Shown: positions 7,921-17,853, numbered from the stretch's first letter. The stretch: 64,000 bases of DNA from Streptomyces poonensis (GCF_014650915.1 NZ_BMVW01000022.1:1-64000), one strand, 5' to 3'. Program-made: numbers and translations. Notes: a model not told the origin generated them from the sequence alone.

Positions 7921-10139
7921 TGGTCGGCGTCGTCCTTCTTGTCGTCAGAGCTGTCTTCCTCGCCCTCGATCACGGGGATCAGGGAGAGCTTGCCGCGGGA
8001 GTCGATCTCGGCGATCTCGACCTGGACCTTCTGGCCCACGCCGACCACGTCCTCGACGTTCTCCACGCGCTTGCCGCCGGCCAGCTTGCGGATCTGCGAG
8101 ATGTGCAGCAGACCGTCCTTGCCCGGGAGCAGCGAGACGAACGCGCCGAAGGTCGTCGTCTTCACGACGGTGCCCAGGTAGCGCTCGCCGACCTCCGGCA
8201 TGGTCGGGTTGGCGATGCCGTTGATCGTGGTGCGGGCGGCCTCGGCGGCCGGGCCGTCGGCGGCACCGATGTAGATGGTGCCGTCGTCCTCGATCGTGAT
8301 CTCGGCGCCGGTGTCCTCCTGGATCTGGTTGATCATCTTGCCCTTGGGGCCGATGACCTCACCGATCTTGTCGACCGGGATCTTCACGGTGATGATCCGC
8401 GGCGCGTTCGGGGACATCTCGTCCGGGGTGTCGATCGCTTCCATCATCACGTCGAGGATGTGGAGGCGGGCGTCACGGGCCTGCTTGAGGGCCGCGGCCA
8501 GGACGGAGGCGGGGATGCCGTCCAGCTTGGTGTCGAGCTGGAGGGCGGTGACGAACTCCTTGGTGCCGGCGACCTTGAAGTCCATGTCGCCGAAGGCGTC
8601 CTCCGCACCGAGGATGTCGGTGAGGGTGACGTAGTGCGTCTCGCCCTCGATCTCCTGGGAGATCAGGCCCATGGCGATACCGGCGACCGGGGCCTTCAGC
8701 GGCACACCGGCGTTCAGCAGCGACATGGTGGAGGCGCAGACCGAGCCCATGGACGTCGAGCCGTTGGAGCCGAGGGCCTCGGACACCTGGCGGATCGCGT
8801 ACGGGAACTCCTCGCGCGTCGGCAGCACCGGCACCAGGGCGCGCTCGGCGAGGGCGCCGTGGCCGATCTCGCGGCGCTTCGGGGAGCCGACGCGGCCGGT
8901 CTCACCGGTGGAGTACGGCGGGAAGTTGTAGTTGTGCATGTAGCGCTTGCGGGTCACCGGGGAGAGGGTGTCCAGCTGCTGCTCCATGCGGAGCATGTTC
9001 AGGGTGGTGACGCCCAGGATCTGGGTCTCGCCACGCTCGAACAGCGCGGAGCCGTGGACCCGCGGGATGGCCTCGACCTCGGCGGCCAGGGTGCGGATGT
9101 CGGTGACACCGCGGCCGTCGATGCGCTTCTTCTCCTTGATGACGCGCTCGCGGACCAGGGTCTTGGTCAGCGAACGGTACGCGGCGGAGATCTCCTTCTC
9201 GCGGCCCTCGAACTCCGGCAGGAGCTTCTCGGCGGCGAGCGCCTTGACGCGGTCCAGCTCGGCCTCGCGCTCCTGCTTGCCGGCGATGGTCAGCGCCTGG
9301 GCCAGCTCGGGGCGGACGGCGGCGGTGAGCGCCTCCAGCACGTCGTCCTGGTAGTCCAGGAAGATCGGGAACTCGCCGGTCGGCTTGGCGGCCTTGGCGG
9401 CGAGGTCGGACTGGGCGCGGCACAGCACCTTGATGAAGGGCTTGGCGGCTTCCAGACCGGCGGCGACGATCTCCTCGGTGGGGGCCTCGGCGCCGCCCTC
9501 GACCAGCTTGATGGTCTTCTCGGTGGCCTCGGCCTCGACCATCATGATCGCGACGTCGCCGTCCTCCAGGACGCGGCCCGCGACGACCATGTCGAAGACG
9601 GCGTCCTCGAGCTCGGTGTGCGTCGGGAAGGCCACCCACTGGCCGCGGATCAGCGCGACGCGGACGCCGCCGATCGGGCCGGAGAAGGGCAGGCCGGCCA
9701 GCTGCGTGGACGCGGACGCGGCGTTGATCGCGACGACGTCGTACAGGTGGTCGGGGTTGAGCGCCATGACGGTGCAGACGACCTGGATCTCGTTGCGCAG
9801 GCCCTTCTTGAAGGACGGGCGCAGCGGACGGTCGATGAGGCGGCAGGTGAGGATCGCATCCTCGGACGGCCGGCCCTCACGGCGGAAGAAGGAACCGGGG
9901 ATCTTCCCGGCCGCGTACATCCGCTCCTCGACGTCCACCGTCAGGGGGAAGAAGTCGAGCTGGTCCTTGGGGTTCTTGGAAGCGGTGGTGGCCGACAGCA
10001 CCATGGTGTCGTCGTCCAGGTACGCCACGGCGGAGCCGGCGGCCTGCTTGGCCAGGCGGCCCGTCTCGAAGCGGATGGTACGGGTGCCGAAGGAACCGTT
10101 GTCGATGACGGCCTCGGCGTAGTGGGTCTCGTTCTCCAC
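7917..10139 (-). CDS. pnp: Polyribonucleotide nucleotidyltransferase (PNPase / guanosine pentaphosphate synthetase)
   Basis: The 740-aa protein is a phosphorolytic 3'-5' exoribonuclease; in Streptomyces it also adds poly-A-like tails. Two RNase PH domains flank a helical linker. A KH domain follows (about residues 575-640, loop GPKG), then an S1 domain (about 650-720, GERYLGTVVKTTTFGAFV) and an acidic tail. The GTG start has GAGGAG upstream. It lies downstream of rpsO with a structured 432-nt intergenic region, the standard rpsO-pnp arrangement whose expression is known in Streptomyces to involve readthrough, internal promoters and RNase III cleavage. Confidence 0.97.
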   Translation of the reverse strand: MENETHYAEAVIDNGSFGTRTIRFETGRLAKQAAGSAVAYLDDDTMVLSATTASKNPKDQLDFFPLTVDVEERMYAAGKIPGSFFRREGRPSEDAILTCRLIDRPLRPSFKKGLRNEIQVVCTVMALNPDHLYDVVAINAASASTQLAGLPFSGPIGGVRVALIRGQWVAFPTHTELEDAVFDMVVAGRVLEDGDVAIMMVEAEATEKTIKLVEGGAEAPTEEIVAAGLEAAKPFIKVLCRAQSDLAAKAAKPTGEFPIFLDYQDDVLEALTAAVRPELAQALTIAGKQEREAELDRVKALAAEKLLPEFEGREKEISAAYRSLTKTLVRERVIKEKKRIDGRGVTDIRTLAAEVEAIPRVHGSALFERGETQILGVTTLNMLRMEQQLDTLSPVTRKRYMHNYNFPPYSTGETGRVGSPKRREIGHGALAERALVPVLPTREEFPYAIRQVSEALGSNGSTSMGSVCASTMSLLNAGVPLKAPVAGIAMGLISQEIEGETHYVTLTDILGAEDAFGDMDFKVAGTKEFVTALQLDTKLDGIPASVLAAALKQARDARLHILDVMMEAIDTPDEMSPNAPRIITVKIPVDKIGEVIGPKGKMINQIQEDTGAEITIEDDGTIYIGAADGPAAEAARTTINGIANPTMPEVGERYLGTVVKTTTFGAFVSLLPGKDGLLHISQIRKLAGGKRVENVEDVVGVGQKVQVEIAEIDSRGKLSLIPVIEGEEDSSDDKKDDADQ

Positions 10140-10571
10140 CAGCGTTTTCTCCTCGTCTTCGTCCCTGGTCCCGCCCGTGTGGCAGGGGGACGGTGGCGGA
10201 GAAGCGCTCCGTCTGGTGCGGGCCGGTCTTCGATCGAAGCACCCGGGGACCGCTGTCCCCCGGGGGCCACTACCGAGGACCGGCGGCGGCGAGGTGCGCT
10301 TCTCCTCTTCGGTGTTGCTTTTTCGGTGTCGCGTCCGGCTTTGCTTCCGGTGTCGCTTCTCCGGTGTGCGTGACGTTCATCCGTGTACCCGGTGCGGACC
10401 GGGTACCGTCACGTTGTGTCGTACGTATTGCGTTGTGCTACCACCCTACAAAGCGGTGGTGACAACGCGCACGTTTCGCACGTACGGCGATGTCCGCGCA
10501 GACGGCGGTGTCCGCACATACGGCAAAGGGAGCGGTTCCCTCGTTGTGGGAACCGCTCCCTTCACGGCGTC
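10140..10571 (-). promoter_or_regulatory. rpsO-pnp intergenic leader region
   Basis: These 432 nt contain no gene. Reading on the minus strand they hold the hairpin after rpsO, a perfect 9-bp hairpin (10385-10393 with 10398-10406) and a bulged GC hairpin near 10242-10263 in front of pnp. From established knowledge of the Streptomyces rpsO-pnp operon, this is where pnp promoters and RNase III sites are expected. I did not find unambiguous -10/-35 boxes. Confidence 0.6.
10526..10562 (-). terminator. rpsO terminator / readthrough hairpin
   Basis: A perfect 15-bp stem (10526-10540 with 10548-10562) with a 7-nt loop lies 9 nt past the rpsO stop. Such a hairpin between rpsO and pnp is known to allow partial readthrough and to be an RNase III target in relatives. 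Confidence 0.85.
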
Positions 10572-10859
10572 TTACTTGGCGCCCGCCGCACCACGGCGGA
10601 TGCCGAGGCGGTCGACCAGCGTACGGAAGCGCTGGATGTCCTTCTTGGCCAGGTACTGCAGCAGGCGGCGACGCTGACCGACCAGGATCAGCAGACCACG
10701 ACGGGAGTGGTGGTCGTGCTTGTGGGTCTTGAGGTGCTCGGTCAGGTCGGAGATCCGGCGCGACAGCAGGGCGACCTGGACCTCGGGGGAGCCGGTGTCA
10801 CCCTCCTTGGTACCGAACTCGGACATGATCTGCTTCTTCGTAGCGGCGTCGAGCGACAC
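10572..10859 (-). CDS. rpsO: 30S ribosomal protein S15
   Basis: The 95-aa protein carries the S15 hallmarks: the helix LLSRRISDLTEHLKTHKHDH, then HHSRRGLLILVGQRRRLLQYL. It binds 16S rRNA early in 30S assembly. The GTG start at 10857-10859 is set by GAGGAG 5 nt upstream and by the conserved N-terminus SLDAATKKQ; the frame is open further upstream but not coding. A two-stem structure in its 5' leader could be an autoregulatory S15 site. Confidence 0.97.
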   Translation of the reverse strand: MSLDAATKKQIMSEFGTKEGDTGSPEVQVALLSRRISDLTEHLKTHKHDHHSRRGLLILVGQRRRLLQYLAKKDIQRFRTLVDRLGIRRGAAGAK

Positions 10860-10890
10860 GCGTACTCCTCGTGAGTCTTCTTTGTTGCCA

Positions 10891-10936
10891 CCGAGTGCCC
10901 CTGGTCTGCTTCTCAGGGGAGCTTCCACGACTCGGG
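10891..10936 (-). promoter_or_regulatory. Structured leader of rpsO (candidate S15-responsive element)
   Basis: Two nested stems can form 30-80 nt upstream of the rpsO start: an outer 6-bp stem (10891-10896 with 10930-10935) and an inner 6-bp stem (10898-10903 with 10914-10919). S15 autoregulates through leader RNA in several bacterial groups. That this leader does so is inference from position and folding only. Confidence 0.35.
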
Positions 10937-11094
10937 AGGCGGGGATCCGCTGGGCGCGGCCTCCAGATCCGGCTCTCGCCAGGCGTTCCGGAGGTGCGTA
11001 CACGAACGGCCGTCACACAGGGTACCAGCCGGAAGCGGCGCGCCCCGCCTCGCTGCGCGGGGGCGGGCCTCGGGCCGCCGATAGCATCCCGGCC

Positions 11095-11688
11095 ATGCAT
11101 GCGACCTCCGAGACCGCGATGAGCCACCCGGAGACGGCGGCGTCCTGGCGGCGTCGCGTCCGCGCGCGGTGGGCCTGGCTGGCCGCCGTGATCCTCTGCT
11201 GGGCGGGAGCCGTGGCCTACAGCGCTCTGCCCGGGCAGGAGGGGGCCGACCCGGGTGTCGTCGTCATGGTCACGATCGTCGCGTTGTTCGCCGTCCCGCT
11301 CACCGTCACGGCCCTGGTCTCGGCCTATCGTATGGGCCGCATACTGCGCGCCTATCCCTGGCAGAAGCACCCGTGCACGTTCAGGCGCGGGTCGCAGGTG
11401 ACCGTCGTGGTGCTCAGGCCGGAGCCGGGACACGAGGTGCCGCTGCAGCCCACCGTCTTCGACACCGACCTGAGCAGGGACCGCGGGAGCGCACTGGAGA
11501 GCATGTGGTTCGCGGGTGATCTGCGCTTCGGCGGCGTGGCCTCGCCGCCCGGCGGCCACCGGGTGGTCCGTGTCGCGCGGACCAACCGGGCCAAGGCCGC
11601 CCGCTCGCGCAAGGGCGCCTCGCCCGCCGCGGACGCCCTGGCGGAGCAGGTGGGGCTGACCCGGGGGCGCAAGGTACGGAGCCTCTGA
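11095..11688 (+). CDS. WFAGD-family small membrane protein
   Basis: The 197-aa protein has two transmembrane helices (about residues 24-44 and 55-80), a short basic linker ending RAYPWQ, and a C-terminal soluble domain containing ESMWFAGDLRFGG. It ends in a basic tail (KAARSRKGASPAADALAEQ). The same layout and motifs recur in the T7SS cassette genes at 19926, 27987, 28760 and 29890, so this is an outlying member of that family placed between rpsO and eccD. The ATG at 11095 is preferred; ATG 11119 is the alternative. Function unknown. Confidence 0.8.
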   Translation: MHATSETAMSHPETAASWRRRVRARWAWLAAVILCWAGAVAYSALPGQEGADPGVVVMVTIVALFAVPLTVTALVSAYRMGRILRAYPWQKHPCTFRRGSQVTVVVLRPEPGHEVPLQPTVFDTDLSRDRGSALESMWFAGDLRFGGVASPPGGHRVVRVARTNRAKAARSRKGASPAADALAEQVGLTRGRKVRSL

Positions 11689-11698
11689 CCGAAGCTCC

Positions 11699-11748
11699 GC
11701 AACGCACAGCGGCTGTCACCCGGTGAGGTGACAGCCGCTGTGCGTTGC
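11699..11748. terminator. Bidirectional terminator
   Basis: A perfect 22-bp stem (11699-11720 with 11727-11748) with a 6-nt loop lies between the convergent WFAGD gene (ends 11688) and eccD (ends 11779). It isolates the housekeeping side from the T7SS locus. Confidence 0.88.
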
Positions 11749-11778
11749 CGACGCTGTGCGCCGCTGGTGACCGATCGG

Positions 11779-13245
11779 TCAGCCGCTGGTCATGCCCCGG
11801 GCGGCCGAGTACAGGTCGAGCACCGCCAGGCAGAGCGGGATCAGCGAGAGCAGGACCGCGCCCTCGGACAGGTCCAGCATGCGGCCCCAGAAGGGGGTGA
11901 CGCCCTTGCGCGGGACGACCAGGGCGATCGCCAGGAGGAGCACCGCGCCCAGGGCGACGGCGGCGGACAGCCAGATGGTGCGGATGTCCAGCGGAGCACT
12001 GTTGTGGTTGTAGGTGAGCTCCTCGATGATGTCGACCGGCGGGTTCAGGGCCAGGCCGAGCACCAGCAGGCAGACCGTGATGATGCCCGAGGCCATCAGC
12101 GTCACGACCTGTGACGTGTACAGGAAGAGGCGGGCCCGCATCAGCATCGCGAGGCCGACCGCCAGCGACAGCAGCTGGGCCCAGCCGCTGGTGGAGAAGC
12201 CGAGCACCACACCGGCGGAGGCCACGGCGCCGACCGCGCAGCCGCCGACGAGACCGAGGAGCAGTTCGTGCCCGCGGCGTGCCTGGGCGGTGATGAGCTG
12301 GTAGTCGACCGGCTCCTGCTCCTGCTGGTCCTCGGCGCGCCCCCGCTTGGCGATCTGGTCGGGCGAACGGAACCCTATGGGGAGCTTGGCGAAGCGGGAG
12401 GACCAGCCGGGGAGGAAGCCGACGGCGGCGACCATGACGACGGCGGTGACGGAGGCGCTCTCGCGGGGCTCCGCCTCGAAGACGATCGTGGCGAAGGTGG
12501 CGAGGACACCGACACCGGCGGCGAACGATGCGGCGACGAAGGGCGCGTCGTTCTGCGGCAGCATCAGGACGAGCAGGACCGCGGCAACAAGGACGACGGC
12601 CAGGCCGATGAGCAGGTGCAGCCGTCCGGGTCCCTCTCCCGAGGCGACTCCCACGACACCCGAGCCGCCCACCATCAGGTGCGGCAGCGCGGCCAGGCCG
12701 AGGGCCACCGCCGCGAGGTGGTCGTCGTAGACCCGGGCCCGTACGGACGCCAGCGCGACGAGGACGACGCCGGTGACACCGGCGATGACGCCCGGCAGGC
12801 CGTGCATGTCGTGGGCGAGGGGCTCGGAGAACCACAGCACCAGCGCCATCATGGTCAGCAGCAGCGCGCCGGCGGCCAGGCCGACGCCGCGCATCATGCC
12901 GTCGTTCCAGCTGCGGCGGTCGGTCTCGACGGCGGCGGCCACGGCGTCCACGACGTCGTCGAAGACGGCGGGCGGCAGCGACTCCGCGAACGGCCGCAGG
13001 AGCAGCAACTCACCGTCGCGGATCTGCTGTTCTGCGAGCGATCGGCCGTCGTCGAGTACGGAGCCGTCGCCGCGGACCAGGTTGTACCCGACGGGCGCGG
13101 CCTCCTCGGGCGTCTGGCCCGACAGCCGCAGGATCTCCGGGTACACGTCAGAGAGAGGCACGTCCTCCGGGAGTGCCACATCGATCCGGCTGTTCGGCGC
13201 CGCCACCGTGACTCTGCAGAATCCGGTTGCTGAAACCGTGCTCAC
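11779..13245 (-). CDS. eccD: Type VII secretion integral membrane protein EccD
   Basis: The 488-aa protein has an N-terminal ubiquitin-like domain (about residues 1-85, with CRVTVAAPNSRIDVALPEDV) followed by about eleven hydrophobic segments from residue ~115 to the end. This is the EccD architecture, the main transmembrane pore-lining component of ESX systems. It is divergent from eccC with a 284-bp intergenic region that must hold promoters for both. Other core components (EccB, EccE) are not in the window. Confidence 0.94.
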   Translation of the reverse strand: MSTVSATGFCRVTVAAPNSRIDVALPEDVPLSDVYPEILRLSGQTPEEAAPVGYNLVRGDGSVLDDGRSLAEQQIRDGELLLLRPFAESLPPAVFDDVVDAVAAAVETDRRSWNDGMMRGVGLAAGALLLTMMALVLWFSEPLAHDMHGLPGVIAGVTGVVLVALASVRARVYDDHLAAVALGLAALPHLMVGGSGVVGVASGEGPGRLHLLIGLAVVLVAAVLLVLMLPQNDAPFVAASFAAGVGVLATFATIVFEAEPRESASVTAVVMVAAVGFLPGWSSRFAKLPIGFRSPDQIAKRGRAEDQQEQEPVDYQLITAQARRGHELLLGLVGGCAVGAVASAGVVLGFSTSGWAQLLSLAVGLAMLMRARLFLYTSQVVTLMASGIITVCLLVLGLALNPPVDIIEELTYNHNSAPLDIRTIWLSAAVALGAVLLLAIALVVPRKGVTPFWGRMLDLSEGAVLLSLIPLCLAVLDLYSAARGMTSG

Positions 13246-13529
13246 CTGACGGTTCCCCCTCGTCCAGTGCTTGGTGATCGGACGCGGTCTGCCGGGGTGA
13301 TCCCCGTCCCGCGCTTCTTCAGGGCCGTCACCCTACCGTCCCCTCTCTTCATCTCCTCATCCCCTCCCGGCTCAATGACCCCGTAGAACAGTAGGATCAA
13401 CGCCCGACTCATGGGCCCGGCCGAGACCGGCCCGCAGACCCGGCGAAAGCCCGGCGAGTTGACGTGCGTACGGGGGCCGCGCCACGGGGGCGGTTCAGGA
13501 TTGCGATTGCGTGAAGGACTGGTGCATCG

Positions 13530-16500
13530 GTGAGCGTCGTCATCGTCAAGCGCCCGCCGCGGGTGTTCCCGCCGGAGGTGCCGAGTGAGGAGGTCAAGCT
13601 CGAGTCACCTCCCGAACTGCCTCGCAACGAGGACGACAGCCTGCTGATGAACCTGCTGCCCATGCTCGGCATGGGTTCGTCGGCGGCTTTCTTCTTCATG
13701 CCGGGCGCTCAGGGCTTTATGAAGATCATGGGCATGCTCATGATGGCGTCCACGGTCGCCATGCTGGTCGCCCAGATCGTGCGGGCCCGTAAGGGGCCGT
13801 CCGGCCAGATGGCCGAGGCACGCCGCGACTACCTCAAGTACCTGGCGCAGAAGCGGCGTGAGGTGCGGCGCACCGCGCACAAGCAGCGCGACGCGCAGCA
13901 CTACCTCCACCCGGCGCCCGAGCAGCTGTGGGCGCTGGTCGCGGAGGGCTCCCGGCTGTGGGAACGGCGGTCCACGGACCCGGACTTCGTCCAGGTGCGG
14001 ATCGGTCTGGGACCGCAGCAGCTGTCGACGGCGCTGATCGCGCCCGAGACCGCGCCGGTGGACGAACTGGAGCCGCTGACCGCCCACGCGATGCAGCAGT
14101 TCATCGCCGGCTACGGCACGGTCAACGAACTCCCGCTGGCCATCGGGCTGCGCTCCTTCTACCACGTGACGGTCTCCGGCGACTCGGAGACCGTGTACGG
14201 CCAGACCCGGTCGATGCTCGGTCAGCTGGCCTCGCTGCACTCCCCCGAGGACCTGGTGATCGCGGTCGTGGCCGCGCCGGGTGCGGCGGTGGACTGGGAG
14301 TGGACCAAGTGGCTGCCGCACATGCAGCACAAGGAGTCCGACGGCGCCGGTACGCGCCGGCTGATCTGCTTCGACCTGGGCGAGCTGGAGGAGATGATCG
14401 CCCAGCAGCTGGAGGGCCGCCCCCGGTGGAGCCGGGACGGCCAGCCGGTGCTGGACCAGCCGCACGTGGTCGTCGTCCTGGACGGCGGCGGGGTGCCGGC
14501 GGACTCGGTCCTCGCCTCCGCGGAGGGCCTCCAGGGCGTGACCATCCTCGAGGTGGTGCCCGGTGAGCTCGACGAGGCGCGCGGCTCCCTGTCGGTGCGG
14601 GTGTACCCGGACGCCCTGGAGCTGGAGGCCGGTACGGGTGTGTTCACCGGCACCCCCGACGTGCTGTCGCAGGCGCAGGCGGAGTCGCTGGCCCGTCAGC
14701 TGGCGCCGCTCCGGCTGGGCGCGGCGGACGCGGACGAACCGCTGCTGGCCAACCTGGATTTCACCGACCTGATGCAGATCGGTGACGCGGCGGGCGTGGA
14801 CGTCTCGCGCACCTGGCGGCCCCGTACGCTGCACGAGCGGCTGCGCGTCCCGATCGGTCTCGGCGAGAACGGCGAGCCGGTCATGCTGGACATCAAGGAG
14901 GCCTCGCAGGAGGGCATGGGCCCGCACGGCCTGTGCGTCGGCGCCACCGGTTCCGGTAAGTCGGAGCTGCTGCGCACCCTGGTGCTGGGCCTGGCGGTCA
15001 CCCACTCGTCCGAGACGCTCAACTTCGTCCTCGCGGACTTCAAGGGCGGTGCGACGTTCACCGGCATGGGCAGCATGCCGCACGTCTCCGCGGTGATCAC
15101 CAACCTGGCCGACGAGCTCACGCTCGTGGACCGGATGCGCGACTCCATCACCGGTGAGCTGACGCGTCGTCAGGAACTGCTGCGGCAGGCCGGCAACTAC
15201 GCCAACATCACCGACTACGAGAAGGCACGTGCCGCGGGCGCCCCGCTGGACCCGCTGCCGTCGCTCGTCCTGATCATCGACGAGTTCAGCGAACTCCTCG
15301 CCGCGAAGCCCGACTTCATCGAGATGTTCATCCAGATCGGCCGCATCGGCCGTTCGCTGGGTGTGCACATGCTGCTCGCCTCGCAGCGCCTGGAGGAGGG
15401 CAAGCTGCGCGGCCTCGACACCTTCCTCTCCTACCGGATCGGTCTGCGGACCTTCTCGGCGGCGGAGTCCCGTACGGCGATCGGTGTGCCCGACGCCTAC
15501 CACCTGCCGAACGTCCCCGGCGCGGGCATCCTGAAGTACGGCACCGAGTCGATGGTGCAGTTCAAGGCCGCGTACGTGTCGGGCACCTACCGGCCGAACG
15601 GGCCGGTGGTGCAGGGCGGCGGACGGATCGACCGCTCGCCGGTGCTCTTCACCGCCGCGCCGGTGCCCGTGCGGATACTGGCCGAGCCGGAGCCGGAGAC
15701 CCGTCCGGACCAGGTCGACGACGCGCTCGCCGACACCGTGCTGGACGTCATCGTCGGCCGCCTGGAGGGCCAGGGGCCCTCCGCCCACCAGGTGTGGCTG
15801 CCGCCGCTGGACGAGCCGTTCAGCCTCGACCAGGTGCTGCCCGCGCTCGCCATCAGCGCGGAGCGCGGTCTGCACGCCGAGGGCTACCAGGCCCAGGGCA
15901 AGCTCGTCGTCCCGGTCGGCCTGGTCGACAAGCCCTTCGAGCAGCGCCGCGACGTGATGTACGTGGACGTGTCCGGTTCCTCCGGTCACACGCTGATCGT
16001 GGGCGGCCCGCAGTCCGGCAAGTCCACCCTCGTCCGTACGATGATCGCGTCGTTCGCACTCACGCACACGCCCGCCGAGGTGCAGTTCTACGCCCTCGAC
16101 TTCGGCGGCGGCGGCATGCTCGCCCTGGAGAACCTCGCTCATGTCGGCGGTGTGGCCTCCCGGCTGGACCAGGAGAAGGTCCGGCGTACGGTGGCGGAGG
16201 TGCACGGCATCCTCAACGCCCGTGAGGAGTTCTTCCGCGCCAAGGGCGTCGACTCGATGGCCACGTTCCGCAACCGCCGGGCGCAGGGGCACTACCCCGA
16301 CCAGCACTGGGGCGACGTCTTCCTGATCATCGACGGCTGGGCGACGTTCAAGAACGACTACGAGATGCTCGACGCGGTCATCGCGGACATCGCGACCCGC
16401 GGTCTCGGTTTCGGCATCCACCTGATCGTCACCGCGACCCGGTACACCGAGATGCGGCCGGCGCTGCGCGACCAGATCCTCAGCCGTCTCGAGCTGCGCC

Positions 16501-17468
16501 TCGGTGACGCGATGGAGTCGGAGTTCGACCGCAAGCGGGCCGAGAACGTGCCGGTGGGCAAGCCCGGCCGCGGCCTCTCCCCGGACAAGCTGGACTACCT
16601 CGCCGCGACGCCCCGCCTCGACGGGTCGACCACGGTGGACGACCTCGCCGACGGCATGGCGAACCTCGTCGCCAACATCAACAACGCCTGGCAGGGCCCG
16701 CAGGCCCCCCAGGTGCGGATGCTGCCGACGATGCTGCCCGCGTCCGAGCTGCCCTCGGGCGGCGACTTCGCGAGCCGCGGTATCGCGATCGGCGTCGACG
16801 AGCTCACCCTCTCGCCGGTCTTCGTGGACTTCGAGACCGACCCGCTGTTCGTCATCTACGGCGAGAGCGAGTCCGGCAAGTCCTCGCTGCTGCGGTTCAT
16901 CGCCAAGCAGGTCTCGGAGCGGTACGCGCCCGACAAGGCGCTGTTCGTGGTGTCGGACTTCCGGCGTGCGCTGCTCGGCCAGGTCCCCGAGAGCCACATG
17001 TACAAGTACTGCGCCTCGGGTCCGCAGCTCCAGGAGGTCCTGGAGTCGCTGGCCGGCTCGATGAGCCGCCGTATGCCCGGCCCGGACGTCACCCCGGAGC
17101 AGCTGCGCAACCGCAGCTGGTACAGCGAGCCCGACGCGTTCATCTTCATCGACGACTACGACCTGGTCGCCACGTCGATGGGCAACCCGATGTCGGTGCT
17201 GATGGAGTACCTGCCGTTCGCGCGCGACCTGGGCCTGCGCATCATCCTGGCCCGCACCACCTCGGGTGCGTCGCGGTCGTCCTTCGAGCCGGTGCTCACC
17301 CGGATCAAGGAGCTGGGCGCGCAGGGCATCGTGCTCTCCGGTGACCCGTCGGAGGGGCCGGTGTTCAACAACCTCAAGGCCACTCCGCAGCCGCAGGGCC
17401 GTGGCCAGTTCATCTCGCGCCGGACCAGCGGTCAGCTGGTGCAGACGGGATTCCTGCCGGAGAGCTGA
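13530..17468 (+). CDS. eccC: Type VII secretion ATPase EccC (FtsK/SpoIIIE type, three ATPase domains)
   Basis: The 1312-aa protein is the motor of the ESX secretion system and recognises WXG100 substrates. Two membrane helices lie near residues 40-80. Three FtsK-type domains carry Walker A motifs GATGSGKS (about 471-478), GGPQSGKS (about 825-832) and GESESGKS (about 1111-1118). The first Walker B is a full LVLIIDEF; the second (FLIIDGW) and third (FIFIDDY) lack the catalytic Glu, as is usual for EccC domains 2 and 3. EccCa and EccCb are fused in one chain. The GTG start follows an unremarkable ribosome-binding site. The gene is 73 nt upstream of a WXG100-like gene, with which it probably forms an operon. 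Confidence 0.96.
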   Translation: MSVVIVKRPPRVFPPEVPSEEVKLESPPELPRNEDDSLLMNLLPMLGMGSSAAFFFMPGAQGFMKIMGMLMMASTVAMLVAQIVRARKGPSGQMAEARRDYLKYLAQKRREVRRTAHKQRDAQHYLHPAPEQLWALVAEGSRLWERRSTDPDFVQVRIGLGPQQLSTALIAPETAPVDELEPLTAHAMQQFIAGYGTVNELPLAIGLRSFYHVTVSGDSETVYGQTRSMLGQLASLHSPEDLVIAVVAAPGAAVDWEWTKWLPHMQHKESDGAGTRRLICFDLGELEEMIAQQLEGRPRWSRDGQPVLDQPHVVVVLDGGGVPADSVLASAEGLQGVTILEVVPGELDEARGSLSVRVYPDALELEAGTGVFTGTPDVLSQAQAESLARQLAPLRLGAADADEPLLANLDFTDLMQIGDAAGVDVSRTWRPRTLHERLRVPIGLGENGEPVMLDIKEASQEGMGPHGLCVGATGSGKSELLRTLVLGLAVTHSSETLNFVLADFKGGATFTGMGSMPHVSAVITNLADELTLVDRMRDSITGELTRRQELLRQAGNYANITDYEKARAAGAPLDPLPSLVLIIDEFSELLAAKPDFIEMFIQIGRIGRSLGVHMLLASQRLEEGKLRGLDTFLSYRIGLRTFSAAESRTAIGVPDAYHLPNVPGAGILKYGTESMVQFKAAYVSGTYRPNGPVVQGGGRIDRSPVLFTAAPVPVRILAEPEPETRPDQVDDALADTVLDVIVGRLEGQGPSAHQVWLPPLDEPFSLDQVLPALAISAERGLHAEGYQAQGKLVVPVGLVDKPFEQRRDVMYVDVSGSSGHTLIVGGPQSGKSTLVRTMIASFALTHTPAEVQFYALDFGGGGMLALENLAHVGGVASRLDQEKVRRTVAEVHGILNAREEFFRAKGVDSMATFRNRRAQGHYPDQHWGDVFLIIDGWATFKNDYEMLDAVIADIATRGLGFGIHLIVTATRYTEMRPALRDQILSRLELRLGDAMESEFDRKRAENVPVGKPGRGLSPDKLDYLAATPRLDGSTTVDDLADGMANLVANINNAWQGPQAPQVRMLPTMLPASELPSGGDFASRGIAIGVDELTLSPVFVDFETDPLFVIYGESESGKSSLLRFIAKQVSERYAPDKALFVVSDFRRALLGQVPESHMYKYCASGPQLQEVLESLAGSMSRRMPGPDVTPEQLRNRSWYSEPDAFIFIDDYDLVATSMGNPMSVLMEYLPFARDLGLRIILARTTSGASRSSFEPVLTRIKELGAQGIVLSGDPSEGPVFNNLKATPQPQGRGQFISRRTSGQLVQTGFLPES

Positions 17469-17541
17469 GGCGGCTCCGGTCTGGGGGTGGGCAGAACTCA
17501 CGGCCCACCCCCTGTGTTTTCGCACCGAACGGGGAGAACGT

Positions 17542-17853
17542 ATGACCGACTACTTCAAGACCGACACCGAAGAACTGGGCCGGTTCAGAAAGACCCTGGA
17601 GAACGCGAAGGCGGAGCTCGACAACGTCCGCAAGCTGATGCAGGACGTGTCCGCGGAGGGCATCGGCACCAAGGAGCTGGACGCGGCCTGCGCCGAGTTC
17701 CACGAGCACTGGAAGTACGGCTCCGAGCAGATCGCGGAGATGACCGGCAAGTTCGCCGAGGGCGTGAACCAGAGCCGGGCCAACTACGAAGAGGTCGACA
17801 AGGCGCTCGAGGAAGGTTTCGCCAAGGCCGCGGCACAGGGGGGCGGGAAGTGA
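17542..17853 (+). CDS. WXG100-like small helical protein (cassette A, gene 1)
   Basis: The 103-aa, all-helical protein is of ESX/WXG100 size. In place of W-x-G it has W57-K-Y-G60 in the turn. This belongs to a signature, GTKELDAACAEFHEHW, shared with the genes at 23880 and 32503. ATG start with a GGGGAGAA ribosome-binding site. It overlaps the next gene by 4 nt (GTGA), so the two products are probably made in equal amounts and form a heterodimer. It is most likely exported by or associated with the adjacent EccC machine (inference from family and place). Confidence 0.85.
   Translation: MTDYFKTDTEELGRFRKTLENAKAELDNVRKLMQDVSAEGIGTKELDAACAEFHEHWKYGSEQIAEMTGKFAEGVNQSRANYEEVDKALEEGFAKAAAQGGGK

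Noticed and set aside
8103..10373. Long plus-strand open frame over pnp
   Set aside because: Shadow of pnp; low-complexity Val/Leu/Gly/Asp composition.
13605..17525. Very long open frame antisense to eccC
   Set aside because: High-GC codon bias leaves antisense frames open; composition is Arg/Val/Leu/His-rich with no domain, and eccC is certain on the other strand.
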